This document shows positions 12,918-14,001 of a DNA stretch of 14,001 nucleotides, piece after piece. Position 1 is the first letter of the stretch, and every line of letters starts with the position of its first letter. The notes under the pieces were generated by a model. That model worked only from the letters and a program-made list of their open reading frames with translations. It ran no database searches and was not told where the DNA came from. Both the position numbers and the translations under genes were made by a program. This stretch comes from Deltaproteobacteria bacterium (GTDB lineage: Bacteria > UBA10199 > SPLOWO2-01-44-7), in assembly GCA_016203765.1 (NCBI GenBank), contig JACQMB010000037.1, positions 1-14,001 on the forward strand, given 5' to 3'.

Positions 12918-14001
12918 TTACACCCGAATCCCGTACTGCCTCAATTTGCGATACAACGTGGCCTGCCCGATTTTCAGCCGCCTGGCGGTCTTGGCCACAT
13001 TCCCCGTGCAGGCCTTGAAGGCCTGTTCAATAGCGTAACGCTCCACCATGTTTAACGGTAAAACCCTGGCCCCCGCCTGCGACGCCGGCATTGCGACCGC
13101 CGCCCCTCCGGCCCCCCCCTTCCGGTTTCCCTGAAAGGGGGCCGGCAGATATTGTCGTTTGACTTTCGTATCGTGATGAAGGACGACCGCCCGTTCAATG
13201 GCATTTTCCAGCTCGCGCACGTTTCCGGGCCAGTCATATTCCAAAAGGGCCTCCATCGCCTCCCGGGTAAATTCCAAAAAGGGCTTTTCGTTTTTATGGG
13301 AAAATTTTTCCAGAAAGTATTTAGCCAGCAGGGGAATATCCTCCCGCCGTTCTCGTAACGGGGGAATGGCGATGTTGACCACATTCAGGCGGTAAAAAAG
13401 ATCGTCCCGGAAGCTCCCCTGCTCCACGCATTTCTCCAAATCTTTGTTGGTGGCGGCGATGATGCGCACATCGACCGGAATCGGTTCGTTGCCCCCCACC
13501 CTTGAAAAACTCCGCTCCTGCAGAAAGCGGAGCAGTTTGACCTGCAGGGCAAGGTCCATCTCGCTGATTTCGTCCAAAAAAAGAGTTCCGCCGTTGGCCC
13601 GTTCGCAACAGCCGATGTAGCGGCGGTCGGCGCCGGTATAGGCTCCCCGCTCATGGCCGAAGAGCTCGTTTTCCAAAAGTTCCCTGGGGATCGCGCCGCA
13701 GTTGATGTCCACAAAATGGCGGGAGGCGCGCCGGCTTAAACGGTGCAGGGCCTTGGCGGCCAGCTCCTTTCCGGTCCCCGATTCACCGGTGAGCAAAACG
13801 GTCGCGGGGGTGTCGCAGGCATTCCGGATAATTTGAGAAACGGTCTGCATCCCCGGGGAGGAGCTGATCAAACCGTCCAGTTTGGTCCGGCTCCCCAGCT
13901 GATTTTCCAGCAAAAAAACCCGTTTGGTCAGGGCATACATCCGACAGGCATTGTGGACGGCCCGTTTCAGTTTGACGACATCCGCCGGGAGATTGAAAAA
14001 A
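12918..14001 (-). CDS. NtrC-family sigma-54-dependent transcriptional activator, N-terminus beyond the window
   Basis: The frame is open to the window edge, so the start is missing; about 361 codons are seen. The first visible residues (FFNLPADVVKLKRAVHNACR) resemble the end of a response-regulator receiver domain, followed by a coiled linker. The AAA+ domain has Walker A GESGTGKE, the sigma-54 contact loop ELFGHERGAYTGAD (Tyr variant of GAFTGA), Walker B GGTLFLDEIS, FRDDLFYRLNVV with arginine fingers, and WPGNVRELENAIER. The C-terminus is a Fis-type helix-turn-helix (GNVAKTARRLKIGQATLYRK). It hydrolyses ATP to open sigma-54 promoters. The operon downstream encodes a partner-switching set, so the two outputs may be linked. 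Confidence 0.95.
   Translation of the reverse strand, partial: FFNLPADVVKLKRAVHNACRMYALTKRVFLLENQLGSRTKLDGLISSSPGMQTVSQIIRNACDTPATVLLTGESGTGKELAAKALHRLSRRASRHFVDINCGAIPRELLENELFGHERGAYTGADRRYIGCCERANGGTLFLDEISEMDLALQVKLLRFLQERSFSRVGGNEPIPVDVRIIAATNKDLEKCVEQGSFRDDLFYRLNVVNIAIPPLRERREDIPLLAKYFLEKFSHKNEKPFLEFTREAMEALLEYDWPGNVRELENAIERAVVLHHDTKVKRQYLPAPFQGNRKGGAGGAAVAMPASQAGARVLPLNMVERYAIEQAFKACTGNVAKTARRLKIGQATLYRKLRQYGIRV

Overview
This is a bacterial window of moderately high GC content. Apart from one TA pair and one orphan gene on the plus strand, everything reads leftward on the minus strand. The housekeeping genes (RpoH-type sigma factor, Zn-type HemB, Pol I with intact proofreading residues, an NtrC-type sigma-54 activator) suggest a Gram-negative bacterium, perhaps of the deltaproteobacterial grade or a related candidate lineage. 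The sequence alone does not fix the taxon.

Layout in minus-strand transcription order, right to left: (1) 14001-10833 is a signalling operon: an NtrC-like sigma-54 activator (5' end outside the window), a STAS anti-anti-sigma protein, an RsbW-like HATPase and a GAF-PP2C (RsbU-like) phosphatase. Together these form a partner-switching cascade. Four five-unit heptanucleotide arrays (consensus RGTCCNN) sit inside and between these genes. (2) 10801-9404 is a small accessory region: a VapBC pair, a 54-bp remnant of the folC 5' end, a remnant of the last ~40 codons of an rsbU-like gene, and an unknown plus-strand gene. (3) 9366-4667 is the folC-hemB-polA operon, with a good sigma-70-type promoter upstream of folC. 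(4) 4663-2332 is a second accessory region: a Phd/RelE-ParE pair, a truncated copy of the 5' end of the DUF255 gene, a divergently oriented RHH/RelE pair, and a protein carrying an RNA polymerase alpha-CTD-like domain. (5) 2212-1 holds the intact DUF255 thioredoxin-fold gene, overlapping the start of an rpoH-type sigma factor.

The main observation is that both accessory regions are built alike. Each lies between two core genes. Each contains a second, diverged, broken copy of the START of the downstream core gene. Next to it is a copy of the END of the upstream gene: clear for rsbU, only about 12 bp for polA. The cargo on the two sides of the scar differs, and most of it is toxin-antitoxin genes. 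This is the structure expected if two allelic versions of one intergenic hotspot, each with its own cargo, were joined in tandem by homologous recombination. Three cargo promoters also place the predicted transcription start within 1-3 nt of the start codon, so the transcripts would be leaderless or nearly so.

Other points of interest are the stand-alone alpha-CTD-like protein, which appears to lack the alpha-CTD DNA-contact residues, and the heptamer arrays, which encode part of two signalling proteins and could make them phase-variable.
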